Notes: generated by a model not told the origin, from the sequence alone. A stretch of 64,000 nt of DNA from Candidatus Melainabacteria bacterium (GCA_902168245.1 CABHPA010000111.1:59359-123358); one strand, 5' to 3'; positions 53,751 through 62,945 are shown, numbered from the stretch's first letter. Program-made: numbers and translations.

Positions 53751-56700
53751 ATGAGCATTCTCTCCCCGAATAAGTCTCAGAAAAAACAACTGGACTTCAT
53801 CAATAAGGTGGTTGATAAAAAAGAACTCAACCGATTGCTGGCCAAGGTTTATGCCGAACATGGCATGGCTAAGACCGGCACACTGGCTAACAGTCTGAAG
53901 GATTTGGGTTTCCGTTACGCGACACGTGCCGGTGTAACCATCTCCATCGCCGACTTGAGTGTGCCGGAAGAGAAAAAAGGCCTGATTTCCGAGGCGGAAG
54001 CCGAAATTGAACGGGCCACCCAGCGTTTCATCAAGGGTGAAATCACCGAGGTAGAGCGTTATACCAAGGTAATCGACACCTGGAGCGAAACGACTGAACT
54101 TTTGACCAAATCGGTTGTCGATAACTTTGACCGATTGAACCCGGTATACATGATGGCGTTCTCCGGCGCACGGGGTAACATCAGCCAGGTTCGTCAGCTG
54201 GTCGGGATGCGGGGTCTGATGGCTGACGCGCAAGGCCAGATCATTGACTTGCCGATTAAGTCCAACTTCCGGGAAGGTTTGAGCGTAACCGAGTACATCA
54301 TTTCCAGCTACGGCGCACGGAAAGGCCTGGTAGACACGGCGTTAAAAACCGCTGACTCCGGGTATTTGACCCGTCGTTTGGTAGACGTTGCCCAGGACGT
54401 GATTATTCAGGAAGCCGATTGCGGAACCACCAACGGCATTATGGTTCAGGCCATTATGGAAGGTGAATCCGAGATCATGACGCTGTTTGACCGTATTGTG
54501 AGCCGTGCCGCAGCCATTAACGTGGTGAACGAGGACGGTGAAGTATTGGTTAGCGCGGGCGAAGTCATTGTTCCGATCACCGCAGACATTGTTGAAAAGG
54601 CTGGCGTTAAGGAAGTGTTGGTTCGCTCCGTGCTGACCTGCGCAAGCCAAGTTGGTATCTGCCAAAAATGCTACGGCTGGTCGCTGACCAGCAACAAAAT
54701 CGTAGATGTAGGCGAAGCAATCGGGATTATGGCTGCTCAGAGTATCGGGGAACCCGGTACCCAGTTGACTATGAGAACATTCCACACTGGCGGCGTATTC
54801 AGCAGCTTGGGCAAACGGGAACTATTCAAGGCCAAGCATGCGGGTGAAGTCACCAGCAAACTGCCCACGCGGGAATTCCGTACCCGTCACGGGGATATTG
54901 TGGAAATGACCACGCGTGACTGCACGCTGGAAGTGAAGACCACGGACGGCAAAACGGACAAATACAACCTGCCGTACAACACCCAGGTCAATGTGGCTAC
55001 CGGCGACACTGTGAAAAAAGACCAAACCCTGGCCTCTTTTGAACCGACCGCTGGCCGCCGAACCGAGAAGGCGACCAAGGATATTACCGCGACCATGAGC
55101 GGCGAGATCTGGTTTGAAGGGTTCGAGGCCGATGAAAAACGGGATCGTCAAGGCAACATCAGCCGTACGGCCAACCGTCCGGGCACCATTTGGGTGTTGG
55201 GCGGCGACGTGTACAACCTGCCAACCGGCGCCAAGCATATGGTGCAAGACGCGCAAGTGTTGAACGTGGGCGAGATTATCGCCGAAACGCACGTTATCAG
55301 CGAGCATGGCGGTGAAGTGCGCATTCCGGCCGACTTGGAAGTTGAAGAACAAAAAGTGGGCAAGGAACTGGTCAAGAAAATCGTCAACGGTAAGGAATTG
55401 ACCATTATTATCGCCAGCATTACCCCCACCAACGCCGATCTGGTGCAAACCAAGAAAGAGCAATTGTGGAAGGTCGGCGAGAATGAGGAAACCTACATCG
55501 TCAAATCGCCGGAAGGCACCTCGCTGGAAAACGGCAGCATTGTGGCCGAGCTGGTTGACGAGAGCATGTCGGTTCCCACCAGCGGCCAAATCCGTTACCT
55601 GGATATCGAAGTGGACGAGCAGCGGATTATTACCCAGCCGGGTAAAGTGTTGTTCCTGCCGGAAGAAATCCATCAGGTCAGCAAGGATATCTCGCTGAAG
55701 GTTCCTGGCATCGAGTCCGGCATGGAAGTCAAAGCCGGCACCGAGATCGTCAAAGGGGTGGTCTGCCAGACGGACGGTATCGTGGACATCGTGGAAGAGA
55801 ACGATATCATCCGTGAAGTGGTGGTGCGCCCCGGCAAGCTGTACCGCGTCGATGACATCAGCACACTGAACGTGGACGATGGCACAGTGGTGAGCAAGGG
55901 CACCGAAATCGCCCCGGGCATTAAGGCAACCGAAGATTGCGTCGTCACCATCAACTTCCAGATTGAAGAGCCGGAAGACGATGACGAGGACATTGAGGAC
56001 ACCAGCGATCTGGAATACGCCGAAGTGCTGCTGCGGCCTTACCAGGAATTCGTGGTTGAACCGCGCAAAGTGAGCATTGAGTTTGACTCCACTGATAAAG
56101 ACAACATCGCCATTGTGCCGGTGACTCAGTTGCAGGTGAAAGATGGTGACAAGATCCGCCATATTGAAGGCGCGCCGATTCTGAGAACCAGCCTGGTGCT
56201 GCAGATGAGAGGCTACCTGGAGCGTCTGCGGTCAGTGGCCGAAATCAAGGAAGCCGGGAAAAAAGACACCAACAACCTGAAGATCGTGGTATTGGAGAAC
56301 CTGACCATTCGCCGGGAAAGCCCGACCACGGTTGGCACGTTGCAAAAAACCGCCACCCAAACCCAGTTGCTGGTGGAAGACGGGCAAGTCATCGATAAAA
56401 AGGCGCCAGTGGTCAAAACCCAGGTTATTACCCATACCAAAGGTCGGGTGAGCCTTGGCAACGCGACTGGCGGCAAGGATGTACGCCGGGTTCTGATTAT
56501 TACCGACGAGCATGAGACTGAAATCGAAGTCAGCGACAAGGCAAGCGTAAAAGCGGGCGATTTCGTGACCCAGGATCAGTTGATCAGCAAGTCCGAAACC
56601 ACGCCGCATTCCGGCCAGGTGACTTCCGTGGACGGCAAAACGGTTGTGATCCGCGAAGCGCGCCCTTACCTGATTTCCGGCGGTACGCTGCTGCAGGTTG

Positions 56701-57704
56701 AAAACCGGGCGCTCACCCAGCGAGGCGACTTGATCGCGTCATTGATCTTCGAACGTCAGAAAACCGGGGACATCGTCCAGGGTCTTCCGAGGGTAGAAGA
56801 ACTGCTGGAAGGCCGTAAGCCCAAGGAATCCGCGGTGATTGCGCCGGTAGACGCATCCGTTGAGATTGTATGGGAAGACGATGTGCAGCGGTTGTTCCTG
56901 ACCAGCATCAACGGTCGGGAAGAAATCTCCACCCCGGTTGGCTCCACCATCATCGTGGAAGACAAACAGCAGGTAAAAGCCGGTCAGGCATTGACTGACG
57001 GCCCGATCAACCCGCACGACATCCTGGTTGTTTCCGGGATTGAAGCGGTTCGGGCGTACCTGGTGGAAGAAGTCCAACGGGTATACCGTTCGCAGGGCGT
57101 AGAAATCGCGGACAAGCACATTGAAGTGATTGTGCGGCAGATGACCAAGAAAGTCCGGGTTGACGAAGCCGGTGACACCACCCTGTTGGGCGGCGAGCTG
57201 GTGGACGAAAAACTCGGGGCCGAGGCTAACCGCGCGATTGAAGGCAAGGAAGGCAAACTGCCTGCTGAGTATCACCCGGTATTGCTGGGTATTACCAAGG
57301 CCAGCTTGAATACCGAAAGCTTCATCTCTGCGGCGTCCTTCCAGGAAACCACCCGCGTTCTGACCGAAGCTGCCGTGGAAGGCAAAAGAGACTTCCTGCG
57401 CGGCCTGAAGGAAAACGTGATTATCGGCCGTCTGATTCCGGCCGGTACCGGGTTCCCTCACTTCAAGGACGAGCGGTCGGACATGATGGAAGAAGCGGAA
57501 CAGGCATTCGCCGCAAAATCCACGCTGCGTAAGCCGTCTGCTATTCTGGAAGAGATCGAGAGCATGTTCGGCTCGCCCGAAATCTCCGAAGAAACTATGG
57601 AAAACCTGTTGATCGATGATTCCTCCATGCACGTTGAGAACATCGGCGGCGAAGAAAGTTTCGAGGATGAAGATTTCAGCAGCGACGCCATTCTAGACGA
57701 CTAG
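53751..57704 (+). CDS. rpoC2: RNA polymerase beta' subunit (C-terminal half, with large trigger-loop insertion)
   Basis: 1317 residues from ATG 53751 (GAGGT ten bases upstream; the TTG at 53730 is less likely). Conserved front part: bridge-helix/trigger segment SGARGNISQVRQLVGMRGLM near 138-157 and a zinc site C224, C297, C304, C307 (LTCASQVGICQKC). Trigger-loop motif GEPGTQLTMRTFHTGG ends at ~348. About 650 residues then follow that fit the cyanobacterial SI3 insertion, repeat-like beta-rich modules and an acidic segment (EPEDDDEDIEDTS). The conserved core resumes at LTQRGDLIASLIFERQKTGD and LPRVEELLEGRKP near 1014. Ends in an acidic tail. Last gene of the operon; terminator at 57728. Confidence 0.97.
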   Translation: MSILSPNKSQKKQLDFINKVVDKKELNRLLAKVYAEHGMAKTGTLANSLKDLGFRYATRAGVTISIADLSVPEEKKGLISEAEAEIERATQRFIKGEITEVERYTKVIDTWSETTELLTKSVVDNFDRLNPVYMMAFSGARGNISQVRQLVGMRGLMADAQGQIIDLPIKSNFREGLSVTEYIISSYGARKGLVDTALKTADSGYLTRRLVDVAQDVIIQEADCGTTNGIMVQAIMEGESEIMTLFDRIVSRAAAINVVNEDGEVLVSAGEVIVPITADIVEKAGVKEVLVRSVLTCASQVGICQKCYGWSLTSNKIVDVGEAIGIMAAQSIGEPGTQLTMRTFHTGGVFSSLGKRELFKAKHAGEVTSKLPTREFRTRHGDIVEMTTRDCTLEVKTTDGKTDKYNLPYNTQVNVATGDTVKKDQTLASFEPTAGRRTEKATKDITATMSGEIWFEGFEADEKRDRQGNISRTANRPGTIWVLGGDVYNLPTGAKHMVQDAQVLNVGEIIAETHVISEHGGEVRIPADLEVEEQKVGKELVKKIVNGKELTIIIASITPTNADLVQTKKEQLWKVGENEETYIVKSPEGTSLENGSIVAELVDESMSVPTSGQIRYLDIEVDEQRIITQPGKVLFLPEEIHQVSKDISLKVPGIESGMEVKAGTEIVKGVVCQTDGIVDIVEENDIIREVVVRPGKLYRVDDISTLNVDDGTVVSKGTEIAPGIKATEDCVVTINFQIEEPEDDDEDIEDTSDLEYAEVLLRPYQEFVVEPRKVSIEFDSTDKDNIAIVPVTQLQVKDGDKIRHIEGAPILRTSLVLQMRGYLERLRSVAEIKEAGKKDTNNLKIVVLENLTIRRESPTTVGTLQKTATQTQLLVEDGQVIDKKAPVVKTQVITHTKGRVSLGNATGGKDVRRVLIITDEHETEIEVSDKASVKAGDFVTQDQLISKSETTPHSGQVTSVDGKTVVIREARPYLISGGTLLQVENRALTQRGDLIASLIFERQKTGDIVQGLPRVEELLEGRKPKESAVIAPVDASVEIVWEDDVQRLFLTSINGREEISTPVGSTIIVEDKQQVKAGQALTDGPINPHDILVVSGIEAVRAYLVEEVQRVYRSQGVEIADKHIEVIVRQMTKKVRVDEAGDTTLLGGELVDEKLGAEANRAIEGKEGKLPAEYHPVLLGITKASLNTESFISAASFQETTRVLTEAAVEGKRDFLRGLKENVIIGRLIPAGTGFPHFKDERSDMMEEAEQAFAAKSTLRKPSAILEEIESMFGSPEISEETMENLLIDDSSMHVENIGGEESFEDEDFSSDAILDD

Positions 57705-57727
57705 CACACGTCTTTCACATAGCATTC

Positions 57728-57764
57728 AAACACCGCTCTTCCTAAAACAAGGGCGGTGTTTTTG
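57728..57764 (+). terminator. Rho-independent terminator of the rpl-rpo operon
   Basis: Stem AAACACCGC with GCGGTGTTT and a 16-base loop, running into TTTTT. 24 bases after the rpoC2 stop. Confidence 0.88.
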
Positions 57765-57947
57765 CATATAAATTTTTCCCTGACAGATGCCGCCACTCAC
57801 GCCTTTTTTAATGGATCTTTCCTGGCATGCCTGTTAGCATGCAGCTCGCATTAACAGTTTATAACTCATCACCTAAGCTGGCTTTGGCCATTACACCGAT
57901 TTTTTATAGAACTTTTTTGAGCATTGTATTTTGTGAAAGGCGCTCCA

Positions 57948-58391
57948 ATGAAGCTTGGATTTTCTCCCGCGTTAACTTTAAGTCGGCAAAACACTTCTGT
58001 TATGCCGGTTAAACCCAGCCTGCACCAAAACACGCCAGTGAAATTTGGTAGAGACTGGCCAAAAGATAAGGATAAGGACATCTTTCAACCGTCTGCCCAA
58101 CAGGCAGAAGCCGAAGAGATGCAGACAGATGATGAGCTGGATCCCAATAATCCCACCGAACGGGAGAACCTGATTGCCTCCATTTTGGAGGATGTGGAAG
58201 AGGATCCCCATCTGCATCGGGAACTGACCCGGTTACGGGACGCCCATCCGAATGTGCGGGCCTACAGCGAAAGCAATCCCCATCAATTCATTGAGGACTT
58301 GAGAAATATCGCCGTTGCTTATGCGAATGAGAACTCCGATGCCGCGCACCAGCAGATGCTGCAATTGATTCAAAGAGCTAACCGGCATTAA
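57948..58391 (+). CDS. Small acidic protein of unknown function with V-K-F-G N-terminal motif
   Basis: 147 residues from ATG 57948 (AAAGG seven bases upstream). The first ~40 residues are Ser/Pro/Asn-rich and end in TPVKFGRDWPKDKD. Then an acidic linker (EAEEMQTDDELDPNNPTE) and a helical C-terminus (ENLIASILEDVEEDPHLHRE, RNIAVAYANENSDAAHQQML). Not recognised. The N-terminal layout is shared with the His-rich protein at 43266. Stands alone after the rpo terminator; 206 bases before the TPR gene hold nothing I can name. Confidence 0.65.
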   Translation: MKLGFSPALTLSRQNTSVMPVKPSLHQNTPVKFGRDWPKDKDKDIFQPSAQQAEAEEMQTDDELDPNNPTERENLIASILEDVEEDPHLHRELTRLRDAHPNVRAYSESNPHQFIEDLRNIAVAYANENSDAAHQQMLQLIQRANRH

Positions 58392-58597
58392 ACTGAACGC
58401 TAGCAACAAATTCTGTTGAGTTGCTTTTATGAAGGCAATGGAATCACGAGCCATTCGATTTTTATCGGCGCCATCAAAGGCCATATCAACCATCCGGTTA
58501 TTGGTTAATTAATAGACAGATGGTTTAAAGACTGGCAATTTTCCGGTAGAATAATGGCCGTTCCAGTTCGTGTAAGCGATTCTCAGACTGTATTGCC

Positions 58598-59122
58598 ATG
58601 ACGACGACGACACCAGTTTTATGCTTTGAAACCAGTCTCAGCCAGCGGAGACGGCGGAAGGCGCTGGGCTTTTTTCACGAGGCGTACCATGCCCAGTTGC
58701 GCCGGGACTACTCCAAGGCGATTGAAAAATATCAGGAATCCATCGAACTGTACCCCACCGCTGAGGCCCATACCTTTCTGGGTTGGACTTACAGCTTTTT
58801 AGGGGAGTTGGAAACCGCGATTGAGGAATGCCACCGGGCGATTGAGGTAGATCCTGAATTTGGCAACCCGTACAACGATATCGGGGCATACCTGATTGCC
58901 AAGGGCGAGTATAATGAAGCCGTCCCCTATCTTCACCAGGCATTGGACGCCAAACGTTACCGGGCTTACCATTTTGCCCATTTCAACCTGGGGCGGGCCA
59001 AGGAATACCAGGGTGACATTCTCAACGCCTTGCGGCATTACAAAAAGGCCATTGAAATTGAGCCTCGCTACCTGATTGCCTATAAGGCCATTGAGCATCT
59101 CAAAAAATGCTCGCTGAACTAA
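58598..59122 (+). CDS. Tetratricopeptide-repeat protein
   Basis: 174 residues made of about four TPR units: DYSKAIEKYQESIELYPTAE, GELETAIEECHRAIEVDPEF, GEYNEAVPYLHQALDAKRYR and GDILNALRHYKKAIEIEPRY, each with the usual helix-turn-helix spacing. No signal peptide or other domain. Such proteins mediate protein contacts; the partner is unknown. ATG 58598. waaA follows on the same strand after 180 bases, not clearly cotranscribed. Confidence 0.85.
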   Translation: MTTTTPVLCFETSLSQRRRRKALGFFHEAYHAQLRRDYSKAIEKYQESIELYPTAEAHTFLGWTYSFLGELETAIEECHRAIEVDPEFGNPYNDIGAYLIAKGEYNEAVPYLHQALDAKRYRAYHFAHFNLGRAKEYQGDILNALRHYKKAIEIEPRYLIAYKAIEHLKKCSLN

Positions 59123-59303
59123 GGGCAAGGATGGTCGCCGGTTAGGGGTTGAAGATTATCACTAGGAAAGGCTGACTGCTATTCCAGTTCAGTTGCTTTC
59201 GGTAGGCAGTAAAGCTTCCACTGAGCCAGAACGCGCTTTATCACCGAAAAGTGCGGTATGATGGATAGATTACCCTCTGGTATAAAGTATTTTTGAAATC
59301 GGC

Positions 59304-60605
59304 ATGGGTCTACTATCCCTCATCGTCTACAATTTTTTACTGATCCTGGGATTATTCGTCCTGGCGCCGTTTTGGATCGGCTATTTGCTGCTGGCGCCAA
59401 AAACGCGCGCAGGGTTCTGGGAAAAGCTGGGCATATACCCCGCCACACTGCAAGAACGCTTGCGCAAGGCGGAAAACGCTCCCAGGCGGATTTGGTTCCA
59501 TGCGGTTTCGGTGGGCGAATTTAACGCCATTAAGTCGCTGGCAGCGGAACTGGGATCGAGTTTTGAGGTGGTGATTTCCACCACCACGCGCACCGGGCAC
59601 GATTTGGCCCAGCGCACCTTTCCTGAAATTGCGGTGATTTATTTCCCGTTTGATTTTCGTTCCGTGATCGAACGGGCCGTTCAACTGGTGCAGCCGGATC
59701 TAATGGTAATTGCCGAGACCGAAATCTGGCCCAATTTTATCGACATGACGAGTCGGCGCTTCGACATTCCCACGCTGCTGATTAATGGCCGTCTGTCACA
59801 GCGTTCCTATAAGGGATATCGATGGATTCGGCTACTGGTCAAGCCTTCTCTCAATCAGTTTGCCCATTTGTACGTGCAATCCCAGGCGGATGCCAACCGA
59901 ATTCAGGCGCTCGCCGATCTAAGGCCCGAACAACTCACGGTGGCGGGCAATTTAAAGTTCGATCTCATCCCCACCGTCGATCCGGTAAAGCAGAACCAAC
60001 TTAGTCGCCTGCTCAACATTCAGCCCGATGACACCGTATTGACGCTGGCCAGCACCCATTCGGGGGAGGACTTGCCCTTGCTGGAATCCTATATCCAGCT
60101 TAAAAAGGATTTCCCCGAACTCAAGCTAATCCTGGCCCCCCGGCACCCGGAGCGCTTGCCGGAAATCAAGAATATCCTCAACAGCAAGGCGCTGAGTTTT
60201 TCGGTGCGCAGCCAGCTAACGGAGGACAAGCCGAACACCCAGCCCATTGTGGTGCTGGATTCCATTGGGGAATTGCTGACGATATACAGCTTCAGTCGCA
60301 TTGCGGTGATGGGCGGCAGTTTTATTGAAAAAGGCGGCCAAAACCCCTTGGAGCCGCTGAGTCAACGGGTTCCGGTTATTTTTGGGCCTTATATGCACAA
60401 TTTTGCGGAAATCAGCCGCATGGTAAAGGAAGCCGAGGCAGGCTACCAGGTACAGGATCAGCCCGGCCTGATCAACGCCGTTACCGCCTTGCTGACCCAG
60501 CCGGAAATTTATGACACCATTGCCGAGCATGGACAGCGACTGATTGAAAACAACCGAGGAGCCAAGGAAATTATTGATAAAGCTATCCGCAGCTACCTAC
60601 AGTAA
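59304..60605 (+). CDS. waaA: 3-deoxy-D-manno-octulosonic acid transferase
   Basis: Transfers Kdo from CMP-Kdo (made by KdsB, 20756) to lipid A precursor at the inner membrane. An N-terminal anchor (LIVYNFLLILGLFVLAPFWI) precedes a GT-B fold with WFHAVSVGEFNAIKSLAAEL (catalytic Glu in the first domain) and IAETEIWPNF. The CMP-Kdo site is GGSFIEKGGQNPLEPLSQRV and VIFGPYMHNF. 433 residues, standard. ATG 59304. Divergent orientation is not involved; nrnA follows convergent with 35 bases between. Confidence 0.95.
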   Translation: MGLLSLIVYNFLLILGLFVLAPFWIGYLLLAPKTRAGFWEKLGIYPATLQERLRKAENAPRRIWFHAVSVGEFNAIKSLAAELGSSFEVVISTTTRTGHDLAQRTFPEIAVIYFPFDFRSVIERAVQLVQPDLMVIAETEIWPNFIDMTSRRFDIPTLLINGRLSQRSYKGYRWIRLLVKPSLNQFAHLYVQSQADANRIQALADLRPEQLTVAGNLKFDLIPTVDPVKQNQLSRLLNIQPDDTVLTLASTHSGEDLPLLESYIQLKKDFPELKLILAPRHPERLPEIKNILNSKALSFSVRSQLTEDKPNTQPIVVLDSIGELLTIYSFSRIAVMGGSFIEKGGQNPLEPLSQRVPVIFGPYMHNFAEISRMVKEAEAGYQVQDQPGLINAVTALLTQPEIYDTIAEHGQRLIENNRGAKEIIDKAIRSYLQ

Positions 60606-60640
60606 AACAATTGGCAGTATAGCCGTCCCGAATTTTCGCT

Positions 60641-61636
60641 TTAGGGAACCAGCAGTTTTTGCCGCACTTTTTCTTCCAGCAAGGGCAGGAGCTTTTCCGG
60701 CGCATCGGTAATAGAAAACTCCATGGTGCAACCGGCGGCCATTTTGTGGCCCCCTCCGCCAAAAACGCCCATCACGGCAGACACGTCAATATCGTGCGTA
60801 TCGCTGCGAATGCTGATTTTGGTAATGCCCGATTCGGTTTCCTTGAACACGACCGCCACCAGCACGGAATCAATCCGGCGGATGGATTCCACAAGGCCGT
60901 CAATATGCTCATCCAGCGCGCCGTGTTGCGTCAGCAATTCGCGGGTGACAACAGCCCAGCCAATGGTTTTATCGGCATTAAAGCGGGTATGCAACAAGGC
61001 ATCGGCTTGCAGCATGACCTGGCACAGCGGTTGTTCTTCATACAGTTGCTTGAAGATGTATTCCGGATTGGCCCCGGCGGAAATTAAGGCCGCCGTGGTT
61101 TCCATGACCTTGGCAGTGGTGTTGCCGTACTTAAAGCCGCCGGTATCGGTCACAATGCCCGTATACAGGCAGGTGGCGATGTTTGCGTCCAGGGGAATCC
61201 GCATTTCCTTCAGGATGTCGAAGGCCACCTCGGCGCTGGCCGCTGCGGTGGTTTCCACAACGTTAATCTTGCCGAATCGATCGTTGCTGATGTGGTGATC
61301 GATGTTTGCCGAGTTTTTCGCGCCTTCAAAGTAGGGACGAGCCAGCCCCAGGCGATCCGGGGAACCGCAATCGACCGAAATGGCCATATCGTATTGCGTT
61401 AACAACGTGCTGGCGGTCTCCATCCGCAGGATTTCCTTGATGCCGGGCAAAAAGCTGTAAGCGTCCGGCATTTTACCGGAAATGACGCAATCCACCCGCT
61501 GAATGTGCGGGCAAGCCTTTTCCAGGGCAAATTTAAAGCCCAGCATGGAACCCAAGGTGTCGCCATCCGGGCCGACATGGGCGGTGATAAAAATAGTCCT
61601 GGCCTCGCCGATGGCGGCTATAAAATCCTCGTAAAT
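60641..61636 (-). CDS. nrnA: DHH/DHHA1 phosphoesterase (NrnA-type)
   Basis: Degrades nano-RNA and 3'-phosphoadenosine-5'-phosphate or cyclic dinucleotide products. Motifs: TAHVGPDGDTLGS, SVDCGSPDRLGLA, NIDHHISND (DHH), TGIVTDTGGFKYGNT and C-terminal DHHA1 GVFGGGGHKMAAG. 331 residues if it begins at ATT 61636, which has AGGAG (61644-61648) at a 7-base distance and aligns with the N-termini of homologues; the next in-frame standard codon, GTG 61669, lies right beside a TATAAT (61673-61678) and probably upstream of the transcript start. So a non-standard ATT start is possible. Divergent from mazG. Confidence 0.88.
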   Translation of the reverse strand: MYEDFIAAIGEARTIFITAHVGPDGDTLGSMLGFKFALEKACPHIQRVDCVISGKMPDAYSFLPGIKEILRMETASTLLTQYDMAISVDCGSPDRLGLARPYFEGAKNSANIDHHISNDRFGKINVVETTAAASAEVAFDILKEMRIPLDANIATCLYTGIVTDTGGFKYGNTTAKVMETTAALISAGANPEYIFKQLYEEQPLCQVMLQADALLHTRFNADKTIGWAVVTRELLTQHGALDEHIDGLVESIRRIDSVLVAVVFKETESGITKISIRSDTHDIDVSAVMGVFGGGGHKMAAGCTMEFSITDAPEKLLPLLEEKVRQKLLVP

Positions 61637-61733
61637 GACAAGACTCCTTGCAAATGCTATCTTTTGCACAATATTATAACCCGCAAAATTCCCAGAACCC
61701 AACTTTTCCCAAGCAATTGAAAGCCAGAATCGC

Positions 61734-62639
61734 ATGAACAAAACCGCTTTTATGGAGCAGCTCAGCCAAGCGCAGGGCATCGAAAAACTGGTGCAGGTGG
61801 TCGCCCGCCTTCGGGATCCGGTGGCGGGCTGCCCGTGGGACCTCAAGCAAACCCACCAAAGCCTGAAACCCTACATGCTGGAAGAAGCTTATGAGGCGGT
61901 AGAGGCGATTGATGAAGCGCAGGCCACCCAAAACCCGGCCACTTTAAAGGAAGAATTGGGCGATGTGCTGTTACAGGTAGTATTACATAGCCAATTGGCG
62001 AAAGATGCCGGGCAGTTCGATTTTGAGGCCGTGTGCGACACGATTTCAGAAAAGCTGGTGCGCCGACACCCCCACGTGTTCGGCGAAGTGGAAGCCCATG
62101 ACGCAGACACGGTGGTAACCAACTGGGAAGCCATTAAAAAAGCGGAAAAGGCCCAAACGCAAGAAGATCCTGAATCTGCCGTGTTACAGAGCGTGTTGCA
62201 CGGGGTGGCCAAAAGCCAGCCAGCCCTAAGCCGCGCGCTGGATACCAGCAAAAAGGCGGTAAAAGTAGGGTTTGAATGGCCCAGTCTGGAATCCCTGTGG
62301 GAATGCGTGATGAGCGAGTACGAAGAATTTCGCGCGGAAATCCACGAGATTGAGGAAAGCCAGACGATTTCCGCCGAGCAGTTTGAGGGGCTGGAATCGG
62401 AAATGGGCGATATTTTCTTTGCCAGCGTGAATTTGGCCCGCCATTTCAAGATTGATCCCGAAGTGGCGCTGACCAAGGCCACCGCCAAGTTCACCAAACG
62501 GTTTCAGGCCATGGAACGCCTGATTATGGACAGCGCCAAGCCTGGGCAAACGCTGGAAGCAGCCATGGCCGAGCTGGATTTTGAAGCCTGGGACAATCTG
62601 TGGCGGCAAGCCAAAGCCCAGGTCAATCAGGATATTTAG
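61734..62639 (+). CDS. mazG: Nucleoside triphosphate pyrophosphohydrolase MazG
   Basis: Removes abnormal or excess NTPs to NMP and pyrophosphate. First MazG domain: DPVAGCPWDLKQTHQSLKPY, EEAYEAVEAIDE and KEELGDVLLQVVLHSQLA (the EExxE and ExxD metal sites). The second domain has FEGLESEMGDIFFASVNLA. 301 residues, slightly longer than E. coli MazG. ATG 61734. Divergent from nrnA with a 97-base control region. Confidence 0.94.
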   Translation: MNKTAFMEQLSQAQGIEKLVQVVARLRDPVAGCPWDLKQTHQSLKPYMLEEAYEAVEAIDEAQATQNPATLKEELGDVLLQVVLHSQLAKDAGQFDFEAVCDTISEKLVRRHPHVFGEVEAHDADTVVTNWEAIKKAEKAQTQEDPESAVLQSVLHGVAKSQPALSRALDTSKKAVKVGFEWPSLESLWECVMSEYEEFRAEIHEIEESQTISAEQFEGLESEMGDIFFASVNLARHFKIDPEVALTKATAKFTKRFQAMERLIMDSAKPGQTLEAAMAELDFEAWDNLWRQAKAQVNQDI

Positions 62640-62666
62640 GGATTTTTATCCGACCCATTCAATTGC

Positions 62667-62691
62667 GTTAGCCCTTACCCATTGGGCTAAC
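62667..62691 (+). terminator. Hairpin downstream of mazG
   Basis: Eight-base stem GTTAGCCC with its complement and nine-base loop, 27 bases after the mazG stop. No T-run follows, so termination efficiency is uncertain. Confidence 0.5.
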
Positions 62692-62907
62692 CTGATACAT
62701 CCACTTTCAACCAAAAGGCAGAGGTTCCGCTTGAACTTAGCCGATTGGGCATGACTCTTTTAAAAAAATTTTCGCCCTAATTTTGCGGCAAAACACAGCA
62801 GTGAAAGTAAAGAATTAGCTTTACATTCCGGCAGAAGCATTAAAAAGACGCTCCGACTTTAAACCCATCCCTTATAATTATTTTTTGATTCCCATGGAAC
62901 TTTTTGA

Positions 62908-62945
62908 ATTAGACAATAGTCTAATGTCCTTATAAGGAGTCTAAT
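62908..62945 (+). promoter_or_regulatory. Operator-like cluster of symmetric elements before the 63050 gene
   Basis: The 410-base AT-rich gap between mazG and the next gene contains ATTAGAC/GTCTAAT around AATA (62908-62925), the palindrome CCTTATAAGG (62928-62937), and AGTCTAAT twice (62918 and 62938). TTAGAC (62909) and TATAAG (62931) with 16 bases between form a plausible promoter within the same bases. Nothing else in the gap is supported. Confidence 0.45.

Noticed and set aside
53727..53751. Split of rpoC considered as a frameshift or assembly error
   Set aside because: RpoC1 ends and RpoC2 begins with their own signals (ribosome site, 24-base gap) at the position known from Cyanobacteria, so the split is genuine.
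54822..56162. 446-codon open frame opposite rpoC2
   Set aside because: Shadow of the coding strand; no ribosome site or promoter and no protein features.
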